Below, piece after piece: positions 26,625 through 34,990 of a DNA stretch of 50,115 nucleotides; the stretch's first letter is position 1, and every line of letters starts with the position of its first letter. The notes beneath the pieces are model-generated. The model did no database searches. It was given only the letters and a program-made list of their open reading frames with translations, and was not told the DNA's origin. The stretch comes from CAZWSE01 sp964636575. GTDB lineage: Bacteria > Pseudomonadota > Alphaproteobacteria > Rhodobacterales > Rhodobacteraceae. Where the stretch lies: positions 1 through 50,115 of the forward strand of contig CAZWSE010000007.1 of assembly GCA_964636575.1 (NCBI GenBank). The letters run 5' to 3'. The position numbers were made by a program, and so were the translations under genes.

Positions 26625-29147
26625 ATGCCTGCTGCCCCTTTGTACGACCTGAATGCTGATTATTCGAATGCGACTGTGACGGTGACGTCTACGGCTGAGT
26701 TGAAGGCGGCGCTTGCCTCTTTGTCTCAGGGCAGTGGCGGGACGATCCTGGTGGATGGGTCCAAGGGGCCTTACATCATCGAGGCTGACAACCTTGGTCT
26801 TGAGAACGCAGGCGTGCTGATTACACCGCTCGACGCCGATGTGCAGCCGCATGTCTATCAGGTTGATATCCGGGGGTCCTCTGACATCACTGTGCACGGC
26901 ATGAAGATCGACAGCCGCGCCATCGACGAGACCCGCGACAGCTGGGACTACGACGTCAACGTGCTCAGCTCCAAATCGATCAGCATCGTGAACAACGACT
27001 TCCAAAGTGACGGGGTCGAGATGAAAACAGAATCCAACAACGCCGTTGATGGAGAACGTGGGATCATCGCACGTGACAGCGAAGACATTACGATCACCCA
27101 TAACACAATGGTCGATTATTCGACTGGAATCGTCTACCTTGAAGTCAAGGGATTAGACATATCACACAATGATATCAGTGGGATACAGGGTGATGGATTG
27201 CGCGGTGGTGGCATTCAGGATGTCACGATCACCAACAACCACATCCATGACTTCCACGGCACCACCCAGACATTGAACCATTCCGACATGATCCAGATCT
27301 GGGGCATAAACACGACGTTGGTCACCAAGAACGTCGAGATCAGTAACAATGTCCTCGACGCAGGCAATGGCGCGGCCACCCAATCCATCCTGATCCAGAA
27401 TGAGGGGTTCCCAAGCAATGGACTCTACTTTCAGGACATCTCGATCCACAACAACATCATCCACAACGGCATGGCCCAAGGCATCGGCACCCGCTACGTC
27501 GAAGGTCTGGAAGTCTATGACAACACAGTGCTGTGGAACGAAGCCTCGACCTATCTGGTGCGCGACGGTGACGAGCCCGGCACCAGCCACCCCCGCCTGA
27601 TCCTGCGTCATTCCCCTGATGCAGACGTCTACGGCAACATTGTCAGCGAAAGCATCATGAACGAGGTTCTGATCCCAAGTGGTGACAACTACATCATCGA
27701 ATACGGTGACGACGGCGCCGAGAACTTTGTGGGCAACCACATCGTGAACCTGTCCGGTCAAGGCGATCTGTCCTTGCAGGACTTGTCCATCCGCCCCGAC
27801 AGCGACCTCTATGGTGAGTTCGGCGCCGAAACCAGTTCCGATCTCTTCACCCCGCAGGCTCTGGCCTGGATGGAAGACGACGGCAGCGATGCGATCACCA
27901 CCGTGATGACCCAAAACGACCTGCCCGGCCGCAACACAGGCGTCGAGCTTTCCGCCAAGCACACATTGGTCGACGGCCAGCAAATCGACCCTAACACGGC
28001 CCAAGTCACATGGTTTTTTGACGATGGCCAGTCGGTGGAAGGGCTTGAAGCCATCCATGTCTTCGACAGCCCCGGCGTCCACGAGATTACCCTAGAGATC
28101 GAAACCGCAGGCGGTGAGACCGCCACCATCACACGGTTCTTTGAGGCCCTTGGAAATGATGTCTTCGACATCGACTTCGACCAAGGCGGCATCGACATCA
28201 CCGAGTTCGCCTCCCTCACCGAAATCACAGACACCGAAGGCGACGCCTTCGTGCAAGGCCGCACCGGAAAAGCTTTCGACCTCGACGGAAACGACAGACT
28301 CGCGCTCGATAGAACAAATGATCAGTTTTCGGGATTGAAGCTGTTCCAGATCGATCTGGGCTTCAAGATGGAAGCCAGCGCCGGCAATGAAGGCAATTTG
28401 GTTCAACTGCACAAAGCCTTTACCCTCAACATCTCTGACGAAGGCGCTCTGACCTTTGATCTGGACACCAGCGACGGCCACTTCACCGCCACCACCGGAA
28501 ATGGCGCTGTGACCCCAGGCCAATGGGCTGATATCAGCGTCCAATATGACGGGTTTGAGGGCAAAATCGATCTCGTCGTGGATGGCGAAGTCCTCGGCAC
28601 AGGTGCCGCCACGGGCACCACAACCGCCACAACCGGATACGACCTCATCCTTGGCACCCAATGGGGTACAAGCATCAAGGGCGTTGTGGACCAGTTCACC
28701 ATGACCACGCCCAACTCAGAGCTTGAAACACCGCTTTCAGCAAGCGGCACCGTTGAGGAAGTCGAAGAGGTCGATGCCATGATGGATGACATCACCGCGA
28801 CCCCCGAGACAGCCTTATCCGTGTCCGCGACCGAAGAGGCCCCTACCCCACAGGCCATTGAAACCAGCGCCATTGAAGAGCCCATCGCCGCAGATGAAGA
28901 CGACGATAACTTCATTGAGAACCTGTTTGATTTTCTCAAGGATCTCTTGGGCATTTCCTCAGACGACGCACCAACTCAAGCCCTTGACTTGGCCCCCTAC
29001 GCCCAACACGCCGATCAAGAAGCCTTTGCCAAGCCGATGGCTTTGTTTGAAATTGTCCAAAACACGGGCATCCTTCCAGAAACAGCCCACACCGATGGTA
29101 TGGAAGGTGAAGAGGACGAGGATCCCGACTACAACCTCGCAGCCTAA
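26625..29147 (+). CDS. Parallel beta-helix protein with PKD and LamG-like domains
   Basis: About 840 residues. ATG at 26625 chosen because the protein fold begins right after it; a TTG 87 bases upstream is open but less likely. No Sec signal. Residues about 20-400 are a right-handed parallel beta-helix (repeated turns such as ISIVNNDFQSDGVEM, VTITNNHIHDFHG, ISIHNNIIHNGMAQ), as in pectate-lyase-fold enzymes and mannuronan epimerases. A PKD-like domain (about 438-508: VTWFFDDGQ...HEITLEIE) and a LamG-like domain (about 513-692: DLDGNDRLALD, GKIDLVVDGEVLG) follow. The last 150 residues are acidic with FDFLKDLLGIS and end DEDPDYNLAA, possibly an uncleaved type I secretion signal. Binding or modifying the polymer is inferred. 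Confidence 0.8.
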   Translation: MPAAPLYDLNADYSNATVTVTSTAELKAALASLSQGSGGTILVDGSKGPYIIEADNLGLENAGVLITPLDADVQPHVYQVDIRGSSDITVHGMKIDSRAIDETRDSWDYDVNVLSSKSISIVNNDFQSDGVEMKTESNNAVDGERGIIARDSEDITITHNTMVDYSTGIVYLEVKGLDISHNDISGIQGDGLRGGGIQDVTITNNHIHDFHGTTQTLNHSDMIQIWGINTTLVTKNVEISNNVLDAGNGAATQSILIQNEGFPSNGLYFQDISIHNNIIHNGMAQGIGTRYVEGLEVYDNTVLWNEASTYLVRDGDEPGTSHPRLILRHSPDADVYGNIVSESIMNEVLIPSGDNYIIEYGDDGAENFVGNHIVNLSGQGDLSLQDLSIRPDSDLYGEFGAETSSDLFTPQALAWMEDDGSDAITTVMTQNDLPGRNTGVELSAKHTLVDGQQIDPNTAQVTWFFDDGQSVEGLEAIHVFDSPGVHEITLEIETAGGETATITRFFEALGNDVFDIDFDQGGIDITEFASLTEITDTEGDAFVQGRTGKAFDLDGNDRLALDRTNDQFSGLKLFQIDLGFKMEASAGNEGNLVQLHKAFTLNISDEGALTFDLDTSDGHFTATTGNGAVTPGQWADISVQYDGFEGKIDLVVDGEVLGTGAATGTTTATTGYDLILGTQWGTSIKGVVDQFTMTTPNSELETPLSASGTVEEVEEVDAMMDDITATPETALSVSATEEAPTPQAIETSAIEEPIAADEDDDNFIENLFDFLKDLLGISSDDAPTQALDLAPYAQHADQEAFAKPMALFEIVQNTGILPETAHTDGMEGEEDEDPDYNLAA

Positions 29148-29172
29148 CGCCCGGCCCGTTTTGCCGGCAACC

Positions 29173-29187
29173 GTTTCGCAGCGAAAC
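29173..29187. repeat. GTTTCGC-A-GCGAAAC palindrome at the parB end
   Basis: A perfect 7-bp inverted repeat with one central base in the 49-base space between the convergent beta-helix and parB genes. Its half-site GTTTCGC is the same as in the longer palindrome at 30358 between parA and parB. It cannot form a good hairpin (loop of one), so a protein-binding (ParB) site is more likely than a terminator. Confidence 0.5.
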
Positions 29188-29196
29188 CGCGCTACG

Positions 29197-30246
29197 TCAG
29201 CTGCGTGATGCCAGCCAAGTGCGTAGTTCTGCCTCAAGGGCAGGGGTAATTCCCTCACCGTCGAGCACGAGCTTGCCTTTGGAAAAACGCAAGTAGACTG
29301 ATTTACCTTGTACATAGCCTGCCGGGGTGTCGGCCTTGAAGGCGCCTGAATTTTTCGCCTTAGAGCCCAAATTAGACTCTAATACGACAGATTTCAGGGC
29401 TGCCAGCTCTGCCTCGGGGGTGTCATGGGTGCGCGTAGTGAGGGCTGATTTCATAGCCGCGCCCATCCCTTTGTCTTCCTGCACAGCCTTTGCCAATGCA
29501 AGCCCCTGCTTTTCAGACAATGCACTTGGAAAACGCAGGGCGTCCCCCATTGCCTCGTACAGCAGGACAAAGGAATTGATCTTGGATCGCTTGGCGCGGG
29601 GTGCAGCCGCGAACAGCGATCGCACGGCGGCCTTGGGGCTGTCATACACCCCCTGCTCAGCGGCGCGCACGGCAATGCGCGCACGCTCATAGAAACTGAC
29701 GCCAGACCTGATCTCATTCTCTTCAACCATCGCCAGATAAACATCTGAAGCAGTCTCAGGCGTGCGGTTTAGAGCCTGAATCTTGGAGAATTGAGTGTCG
29801 CCGGTGCGCTTGTAAAGCTGACGCAACGCCACCAAACGACGCCAGCCGGAAATCAGCCCATACCGGCCATCTTTCAGATCGACCACCTCAACCGGCACTT
29901 GCTGGCCACGTGCTGCAAGGCTGTCCACCAAGGTTTGCATATCGGCCGGATCGATTTCGACCCGATCCCGGACCATGTAGCTTTCATCAATACTGTCCAA
30001 GTCGAGTGAGAGGATCATACGCCCATCGGCGCGAGCCGTACGCAGCTCTTCACTGACCTCTTCCAAAGCGGCAGCCGTTGCAGCGGCGCCTGCCACATCT
30101 GCAATGGGAGCCTGCCTGACAGGCGAGGCGCTATCCCAGCCCCCTGCCCGACCCTTCGCCTCTATATCGGCCTGTGAGAGGGCCTGAGGGCCTGCAGGGG
30201 CTTCTGACGGGGTCATCATAGGGCTAAGGCGTTTACGTTTGGCCAT
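29197..30246 (-). CDS. parB: ParB-family plasmid partition protein
   Basis: 349 residues; ATG at 30246 chosen because AAGGAG lies seven bases upstream. The N-terminal half has the ParB/Spo0J nucleotide-binding core (DRVEIDPADMQTLVDSLAARGQQVPVEV, YGLISGWRRLVALRQL, MVEENEIRSGVSFYERARIA), followed by a helix-turn-helix-like region (AVRSLFAAAPRAKRSKINSF). It binds centromere sites and, with ParA, segregates the replicon. Second gene of the parA-parB operon; the 133-base spacer between them holds candidate centromere sites. Confidence 0.9.
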   Translation of the reverse strand: MAKRKRLSPMMTPSEAPAGPQALSQADIEAKGRAGGWDSASPVRQAPIADVAGAAATAAALEEVSEELRTARADGRMILSLDLDSIDESYMVRDRVEIDPADMQTLVDSLAARGQQVPVEVVDLKDGRYGLISGWRRLVALRQLYKRTGDTQFSKIQALNRTPETASDVYLAMVEENEIRSGVSFYERARIAVRAAEQGVYDSPKAAVRSLFAAAPRAKRSKINSFVLLYEAMGDALRFPSALSEKQGLALAKAVQEDKGMGAAMKSALTTRTHDTPEAELAALKSVVLESNLGSKAKNSGAFKADTPAGYVQGKSVYLRFSKGKLVLDGEGITPALEAELRTWLASRS

Positions 30247-30324
30247 AGCGGGTCTCCTTAAGGCTGTAGTCGAAAGAAACGACGAAGAGTCGCATTGGGA
30301 TATTCTGCGACGTGGCCGCAAAAT

Positions 30325-30357
30325 TTATCCACAGCCTTGCAGGCGCCCTGTGGATAA
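30325..30357. repeat. Inverted pair of DnaA-box-like sequences between parA and parB
   Basis: TTATCCACAG (30325-30334) and CTGTGGATAA (30348-30357) form a perfect 10-bp inverted repeat, each containing the consensus DnaA box TTATCCACA. They abut the 18-bp palindrome at 30358. They may bind DnaA, or form a transcript hairpin tuning parB expression. Confidence 0.65.
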
Positions 30358-30375
30358 TGTTTCGCGCGCGAAACA
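30358..30375. promoter_or_regulatory. Candidate centromere (parS-like) palindrome
   Basis: TGTTTCGCGCGCGAAACA is a perfect 18-bp palindrome in the parA-parB spacer. The outer TGTTTC/GAAACA match the arms of chromosomal parS (TGTTTCACGTGAAACA), while the core is different and two bases longer. That is what would be expected of a plasmid-specific ParB site that avoids cross-talk with the host. Confidence 0.65.
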
Positions 30376-30379
30376 CACC

Positions 30380-31777
30380 TCATTCGGCTGCTTCCACAGG
30401 CGGTTGTGCATCCTCTGCACGGGCATCGCGACGCCAGGCACCGACAACAAGTTGCTTAAACCCTGCATAGGTTTCATCAAATGTCGCGCGGCCTCTGGCA
30501 TAGGTTTCACGGTTGAAATCGCGGTAATCGGCTTCATAAATGCCATTCACATGTTCACTGGCTTGGCCGATGAGGGCCGTGAAGTCCTGACGGTAGGGGG
30601 ATAGGACCGGCCCCATATAGGTCTGCATCAGAGCTGCCATTTCTGCCTGCTGAGTGCTGTCAAAGCGGGTGATTACAGCGCGAACAGCATCCCATTCAAA
30701 GCGAACACCATCACGACCAAGCGCCCGTGCAGCCATATTTTCCCCCTCTTCGATGCTGGAAAAGGTGGAATGGAGCATATCGAAAAACCGGCCCGTTGAA
30801 TCGAATTCCACAAACGATGCCCCCAAGGGCACGAGCAGAATATCCGCCGCAGCCAGCCCGTTGATGGTCAGGTACCCAAGGGCAGGGGGGGTATCGAGGA
30901 AGATGAGATCGTAGTCATCCAAGATACCGTCTGCTTCCAGAATATCTGTCAGCGCATCCCAAAGCTTCCAGCCGCGGGCCGCCATCCGCCAGACGGGGAT
31001 CTGAAATTCAGACCAGTAGAGGTTCAGTTGCGCACCTATCAAATCAATATTGGGCCAATGGGTGCCTTGGATCACGTCGCGGGTTTTGACCTTCAGAGCC
31101 TCAGAGAGCGTGTCATCCAAAGGCTGAGGCGCTTCGCCGCGATCAACCCTGCGCTGGTTGTCGGCCATCAGATGGGTACCATAGTGCCGTGCCAGCAGCG
31201 GAAAGACCGTCTGCCATTCATCTTCGACCTTCGCGCCAAAGATTGAAGACATTGATCCCTGGCTATCAAGGTCAATCACCAGCACCTTATAGCCATCGAG
31301 TGCTGCCGACATTGCCAGATGCGCGCAGGTGCTTGTTTTCCCGACCCCGCCTTTGAAATTGGCGACTGCGGTGATTTTGGCGGGCGCCCCCTTAGGACGA
31401 TAGGGGAGGTATTCTTTGGATTTTGACCCTTCAGACCCAAAATGGGCCCGCAGTTTCAAGACCTCATCGAGGGTAAACCACTTAGCTCCGCCATCGGTCT
31501 CGGAGGTCCCTTGCGGCAAATCAGGGTTTGATCGCAGCACGCGCCTGAAATGTGCGGGCGCAACCGGGATCAGATACTTGGTGATTTCCCACGTAGAAAA
31601 CAGGCGCAAAGATTTACGGCCTGTTTCATCCAGCCCCCGGGTGGCCAGATCATCACGTCCACTACGACAGGCTGCGGCAATGGCATTGAAACCATCGGTG
31701 CCTGTGGGATCGCCCAAAGCATCACAGGCCGCATCCGGTGCGATATTGAAATAGGGGGGAAGGTCTGCACTGCTCAT
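30380..31777 (-). CDS. parA: ParA-family plasmid partition ATPase
   Basis: 465 residues; ATG at 31777 chosen since GAGG precedes it by six bases. Deviant Walker A KGGVGKTS at 142-149, then VLVIDLDSQGSMSSIFG and LIFLDTPPALGYLTINGL. About 110 N-terminal residues (RKSLRLFSTWEITKYL...FRRVLRSNPDLP) form a DNA-binding extension typical of plasmid (type Ia) ParA proteins that also repress their own operon. Divergent from repA across the putative origin. Confidence 0.92.
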   Translation of the reverse strand: MSSADLPPYFNIAPDAACDALGDPTGTDGFNAIAAACRSGRDDLATRGLDETGRKSLRLFSTWEITKYLIPVAPAHFRRVLRSNPDLPQGTSETDGGAKWFTLDEVLKLRAHFGSEGSKSKEYLPYRPKGAPAKITAVANFKGGVGKTSTCAHLAMSAALDGYKVLVIDLDSQGSMSSIFGAKVEDEWQTVFPLLARHYGTHLMADNQRRVDRGEAPQPLDDTLSEALKVKTRDVIQGTHWPNIDLIGAQLNLYWSEFQIPVWRMAARGWKLWDALTDILEADGILDDYDLIFLDTPPALGYLTINGLAAADILLVPLGASFVEFDSTGRFFDMLHSTFSSIEEGENMAARALGRDGVRFEWDAVRAVITRFDSTQQAEMAALMQTYMGPVLSPYRQDFTALIGQASEHVNGIYEADYRDFNRETYARGRATFDETYAGFKQLVVGAWRRDARAEDAQPPVEAAE

Positions 31778-32020
31778 CGCGGCCCTCATATGTTATATGT
31801 TTTCCCCTATGTGCCACAAAACACGTCACATGAAAAGAGAGCTGTCACAAACACTCTTTTTTCTAAGCAATTACAGGGGGTTTAAGCAAAGAACAGGGGC
31901 TTATGTGGCCGATCTGCACATCCTATGGTGTTAATATGGGTTATTAAGTGGTTACAGTTCAATCGCTTTTCTTCAATGCGTTGTTTTCTAATGGATTTAT
32001 CGTTCTGAAATTGATCTTAG

Positions 32021-32086
32021 TGACTCTGATCCCACGATAAACTGACTCCAATCCCCCGATAAAACGACTCTGATCCCCCGATAGAC
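32021..32086 (+). repeat. Three abutting 22-bp iterons
   Basis: Units at 32021-32042, 32043-32064 and 32065-32086 share GACTC(T/C)(G/A)ATCCC(A/C)CGATA and are exactly head to tail. The 22-bp period (two helical turns) places all units on one face of DNA, as for binding by a Rep initiator. Confidence 0.88.
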
Positions 32087-32095
32087 TTATCCACA
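32087..32095 (+). promoter_or_regulatory. Perfect DnaA box
   Basis: TTATCCACA directly abuts the third iteron, indicating joint RepA/DnaA initiation at this origin. Confidence 0.85.
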
Positions 32096-32248
32096 AGCTC
32101 TGGACGGAATCACTCGGGGTCTTTAGCGTGGGTGTCAATGAAACAACGAACCCGCATTTGAGGCTGAATACAGTCCTGCGAGGTCTCGGGCAGAAATTGA
32201 GCAGGCTAGACCAATGACCCAAAAGGGCACCCAATCGGCGCGACCGCT

Positions 32249-33262
32249 ATGAGCGGCGTCACCAGTACACCCGTATCTCAACCGGCAGCGATGGGCGATT
32301 TTTTTGTCTGTGATTTTCTGTCGGCCAGTCCCAAGCATGATCTCGCCAGCATGGAGCATCCGCTGTTCTCACTGTCGACCCGGCCGGACAGGCGCATTCT
32401 GGAGTATGATCACAATGGGTCTGAGGTGACGATCACCCCTTCGGTCAAAGGCCGCGCCACGATTTTTGATGCCGACATTCTGATCTTTTGCATCAGCCAG
32501 CTGATGGCCGCCCTGAATGCAGGCAAACCTGTGGCCCGCACATTGACCTTAACCGCTCATGATCTGTTGCAATCCACGGGCCGTGAAACCAGCGGTGACG
32601 GCTACCGCCGCTTGCGTGATGCCTTTGAGCGCCTTGCCGGCACCCGCATCACCACCAACATCACGACCGGTCCCAAGGACGATTCCGTTGAGACGACCAC
32701 CGGCTTTGGTCTGATTGAAAGCTGGCAGATTGTGCGCCGTACACGGGCAGGGCGTATGGTGTCTGTCAGTGTGACCCTGTCTGAATGGCTGTTTCGTGCC
32801 GTCCTGTCGAAGTCGGTTTTGACCCTTAGTAGAGACTACTTTTCCCTGCGCAAGCCGCTTGAACGGCGCATTTATGAACTGGCGCGCAAGCACTGTGGCC
32901 GTCAGCCCGAATGGCGGGTGTCTGTGGAAACCCTGTGCAAAAAGGCTGGCTCTGCCAGCCCGCGCCGTGTGTTTCGTGCGATGATGCGTGATATGATTAA
33001 GGCAGATACCTTGCCGGATTACGTCCTGACCGAAGAGCCGGGCGATATCATCGCCTTCATCCCGCGCAGTGCCGTGGTTGAGGCGGGCACAGGTCCACAA
33101 CTGTCGGCAGATGCCTTGGAGGCGGCCCGCAGCCTAGCGCCCGGTGCGGATGTCTATGCGCTTGAAGCCGAATGGCGGGGCTTTTGGGCGGACACGGGCC
33201 GCAAAGCGTTGCGGTCTCCGGACAAAGCGTTTCTGGCTTGGGTCGAGAAGCGGGTGAAATAG
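32249..33262 (+). CDS. repA: RepA-type plasmid replication initiator (RPA family)
   Basis: 337 residues. Typical RPA-family text: DFFVCDFLSASPKHDLASMEHPLFSLSTRPDRRILEYDHNG, then winged-helix-like DNA-binding segments (LRDAFERLAGTRITTNI, RRIYELARKHCG). It binds iterons and starts replication. The ATG at 32249 lies in the loop of a 5-bp hairpin (CCGCT/AGCGG) and has no good ribosome site; a Met at 32291 is an alternative. This family marks RepA-type extrachromosomal replicons of Rhodobacterales. Confidence 0.92.
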   Translation: MSGVTSTPVSQPAAMGDFFVCDFLSASPKHDLASMEHPLFSLSTRPDRRILEYDHNGSEVTITPSVKGRATIFDADILIFCISQLMAALNAGKPVARTLTLTAHDLLQSTGRETSGDGYRRLRDAFERLAGTRITTNITTGPKDDSVETTTGFGLIESWQIVRRTRAGRMVSVSVTLSEWLFRAVLSKSVLTLSRDYFSLRKPLERRIYELARKHCGRQPEWRVSVETLCKKAGSASPRRVFRAMMRDMIKADTLPDYVLTEEPGDIIAFIPRSAVVEAGTGPQLSADALEAARSLAPGADVYALEAEWRGFWADTGRKALRSPDKAFLAWVEKRVK

Positions 33263-33312
33263 GAACACTGTTGCGTGGATCAGGCCCAAACGGGCGGGAA
33301 ACACGCGATTTC

Positions 33313-33347
33313 ACAAAACCTCCGTGACGCGGGGCATTGGGTTTTGT
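33313..33347. repeat. Inverted repeat between repA and rmlC
   Basis: ACAAAACC (33313-33320) and GGTTTTGT (33340-33347) pair perfectly over 8 bp with a 19-base spacer. No T-run follows on the plus strand, so an operator for the rml genes or a leader hairpin is as likely as a terminator of repA. Confidence 0.4.
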
Positions 33348-33380
33348 ATCTGGGGCGCAATCAAGACAAAGGCCGATATC

Positions 33381-33926
33381 ATGCAAGTAGACCAAACCGC
33401 CCTTGAGGGTGTGGTGATCCTGACCCCCGCCCGCCATGGTGACGCGCGGGGCTTTTTCTCGGAAAGCTGGAACATGGCGCGGATGGCTGAACACGGTATC
33501 ACAACCGAGTTTGTGCAGGACAACCATTCCATGTCTGAAACCACGGGCACCTTGCGCGGACTGCACTTTCAGGCGCCGCCCCATGCGCAGGCCAAACTGG
33601 TGCGTTGTGGGCGCGGATCATTGTTCGATGTGGCAGTTGATATCCGCAAAGGATCAAAAACCTATGGGCAATGGGTTGGTGAAACGCTCAGCTTTGAAAA
33701 CGGTAAGCAGCTTTTGGTACCTGCGGGCTTCCTGCATGGGTTCGTCACATTAGAGCCAATGACCGAGATCGTTTACAAATGCTCTGATTACTACAACGCG
33801 ACGGCCGATGGCGCGGTGCGCTGGGACAGCATTGGGATCGATTGGCCGATGCAGGGGATACCCGTACTGAGCCCCAAAGATGAAGCCGCACCGGCCCTGG
33901 CCGATTTTGACACTCCTTTTGTGTAG
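33381..33926 (+). CDS. rmlC: dTDP-4-dehydrorhamnose 3,5-epimerase
   Basis: 181 residues, the normal family length, from an ATG with AAGG eight bases upstream. Cupin fold with GTLRGLHFQ (His62), Lys72, a tyrosine in YKCSDYY (about 132-138) and FLHGF (His119). Catalyses the third step of dTDP-L-rhamnose synthesis. Overlaps the ribosome site of rmlB, 10 bases apart, so the two are one operon starting just after repA. Confidence 0.93.
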   Translation: MQVDQTALEGVVILTPARHGDARGFFSESWNMARMAEHGITTEFVQDNHSMSETTGTLRGLHFQAPPHAQAKLVRCGRGSLFDVAVDIRKGSKTYGQWVGETLSFENGKQLLVPAGFLHGFVTLEPMTEIVYKCSDYYNATADGAVRWDSIGIDWPMQGIPVLSPKDEAAPALADFDTPFV

Positions 33927-33936
33927 GAAAATGACA

Positions 33937-34977
33937 ATGAAGATTTTGGTAACAGGTGGGGCAGGGTTCATCGGATCTGCCGTTGTCCGACTGGCGATTG
34001 AACAGGGCCATAGTGTTGTAAACCTCGATGCGCTGACCTATGCAGCCTGTCTTGATAACGTGGCTGAGGCCGCCAAAAGCCCCAATTACGCCTTTACAGA
34101 GACTGATATTCGCGATCGCGCGGCTTTGGATGAGGTCTTTGCGACCCACAAGCCCGATGCTGTTATGCATCTGGCTGCTGAATCCCATGTAGACCGGTCC
34201 ATCGATGGTCCAGGTGATTTCATCGAAACCAATATCACAGGCACCTACAACATGCTGGAAGCCGCCCGCGCCTATTGGACGGCGCAGGGCAAGCCTGACA
34301 CATTCCGGTTCCATCACATCTCAACGGATGAGGTCTTTGGCACCTTGGGTGACACCGGCCTTTTCACCGAAGACACCAGCTATGCACCAAACAGCCCCTA
34401 TTCGGCGTCTAAGGCATCGTCTGATCATTTGGTGCGAGCCTGGGCTGAAACCTATGGGCTGCCGGTGGTGATGACGAATTGTTCGAACAACTACGGTCCA
34501 TACCACTTCCCTGAGAAACTGGTGCCTGTGGTGATATTGAACGCATTGGCGGGCAAGCCGATCCCTGTTTATGGCGAAGGCCTGAACGTGCGCGACTGGC
34601 TTTATGTGGAAGACCATGCTGATGCATTGCTGACAGTCTTGCAAAAGGGCGAGCTGAACCGGTCCTATAATGTGGGGGGCGAGAACGAGGCCACCAACAT
34701 CGATCTGGTTAAGATGATCTGCGCACTGTTGGATGACCGGCATCCCGAAGGTGCACCGCACGCGGACTTGATTACATATGTCACCGACCGCCCCGGCCAT
34801 GACCTGCGCTATGCGATTGATCCGACCCGTATTCGCACGGAGTTGAACTGGCGGCCCTCAGTGACGCTGGAACAGGGTTTGGAAAAGACAGTCGATTGGT
34901 ATCTGGCCAACGAAGCTTGGTGGAAGCCTTTGCAGGAACGTCACGGCGTCGGGACGCGACTTGGGACCAGCAAATAG
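33937..34977 (+). CDS. rmlB: dTDP-glucose 4,6-dehydratase
   Basis: 346 residues. Start at the second of two close ATGs (AGGA eight bases upstream). NAD-binding GGAGFIGS (7-14), catalytic STDE (129-132, Thr130/Asp131/Glu132) and YSASK (Tyr155/Lys159). Second step of dTDP-rhamnose synthesis. Convergent with the acyltransferase at 34991. Confidence 0.94.
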   Translation: MKILVTGGAGFIGSAVVRLAIEQGHSVVNLDALTYAACLDNVAEAAKSPNYAFTETDIRDRAALDEVFATHKPDAVMHLAAESHVDRSIDGPGDFIETNITGTYNMLEAARAYWTAQGKPDTFRFHHISTDEVFGTLGDTGLFTEDTSYAPNSPYSASKASSDHLVRAWAETYGLPVVMTNCSNNYGPYHFPEKLVPVVILNALAGKPIPVYGEGLNVRDWLYVEDHADALLTVLQKGELNRSYNVGGENEATNIDLVKMICALLDDRHPEGAPHADLITYVTDRPGHDLRYAIDPTRIRTELNWRPSVTLEQGLEKTVDWYLANEAWWKPLQERHGVGTRLGTSK

Positions 34978-34990
34978 ACCCTAATAGGGT

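Larger units (their letters stand above)
31778..32248. other. Putative replication origin and par promoter region
   Basis: 471 bases without a gene between parA and repA. It holds a par-proximal direct repeat (GCCACAAAACAC at 31813-31824; GTCACAAACAC at 31844-31854) that could be a ParA operator, a long AT-rich stretch (about 31855-32020) suited to strand opening, three abutting 22-bp iterons, and a perfect DnaA box. The order AT-rich, iterons, DnaA box, rep gene is typical of iteron plasmids. Confidence 0.75.

Noticed and set aside
27162..28082. 306-codon open frame on the minus strand
   Set aside because: Antisense to the beta-helix gene; Val/Asp-rich text mirrors the repeat pattern of the real protein and no ribosome site is evident.
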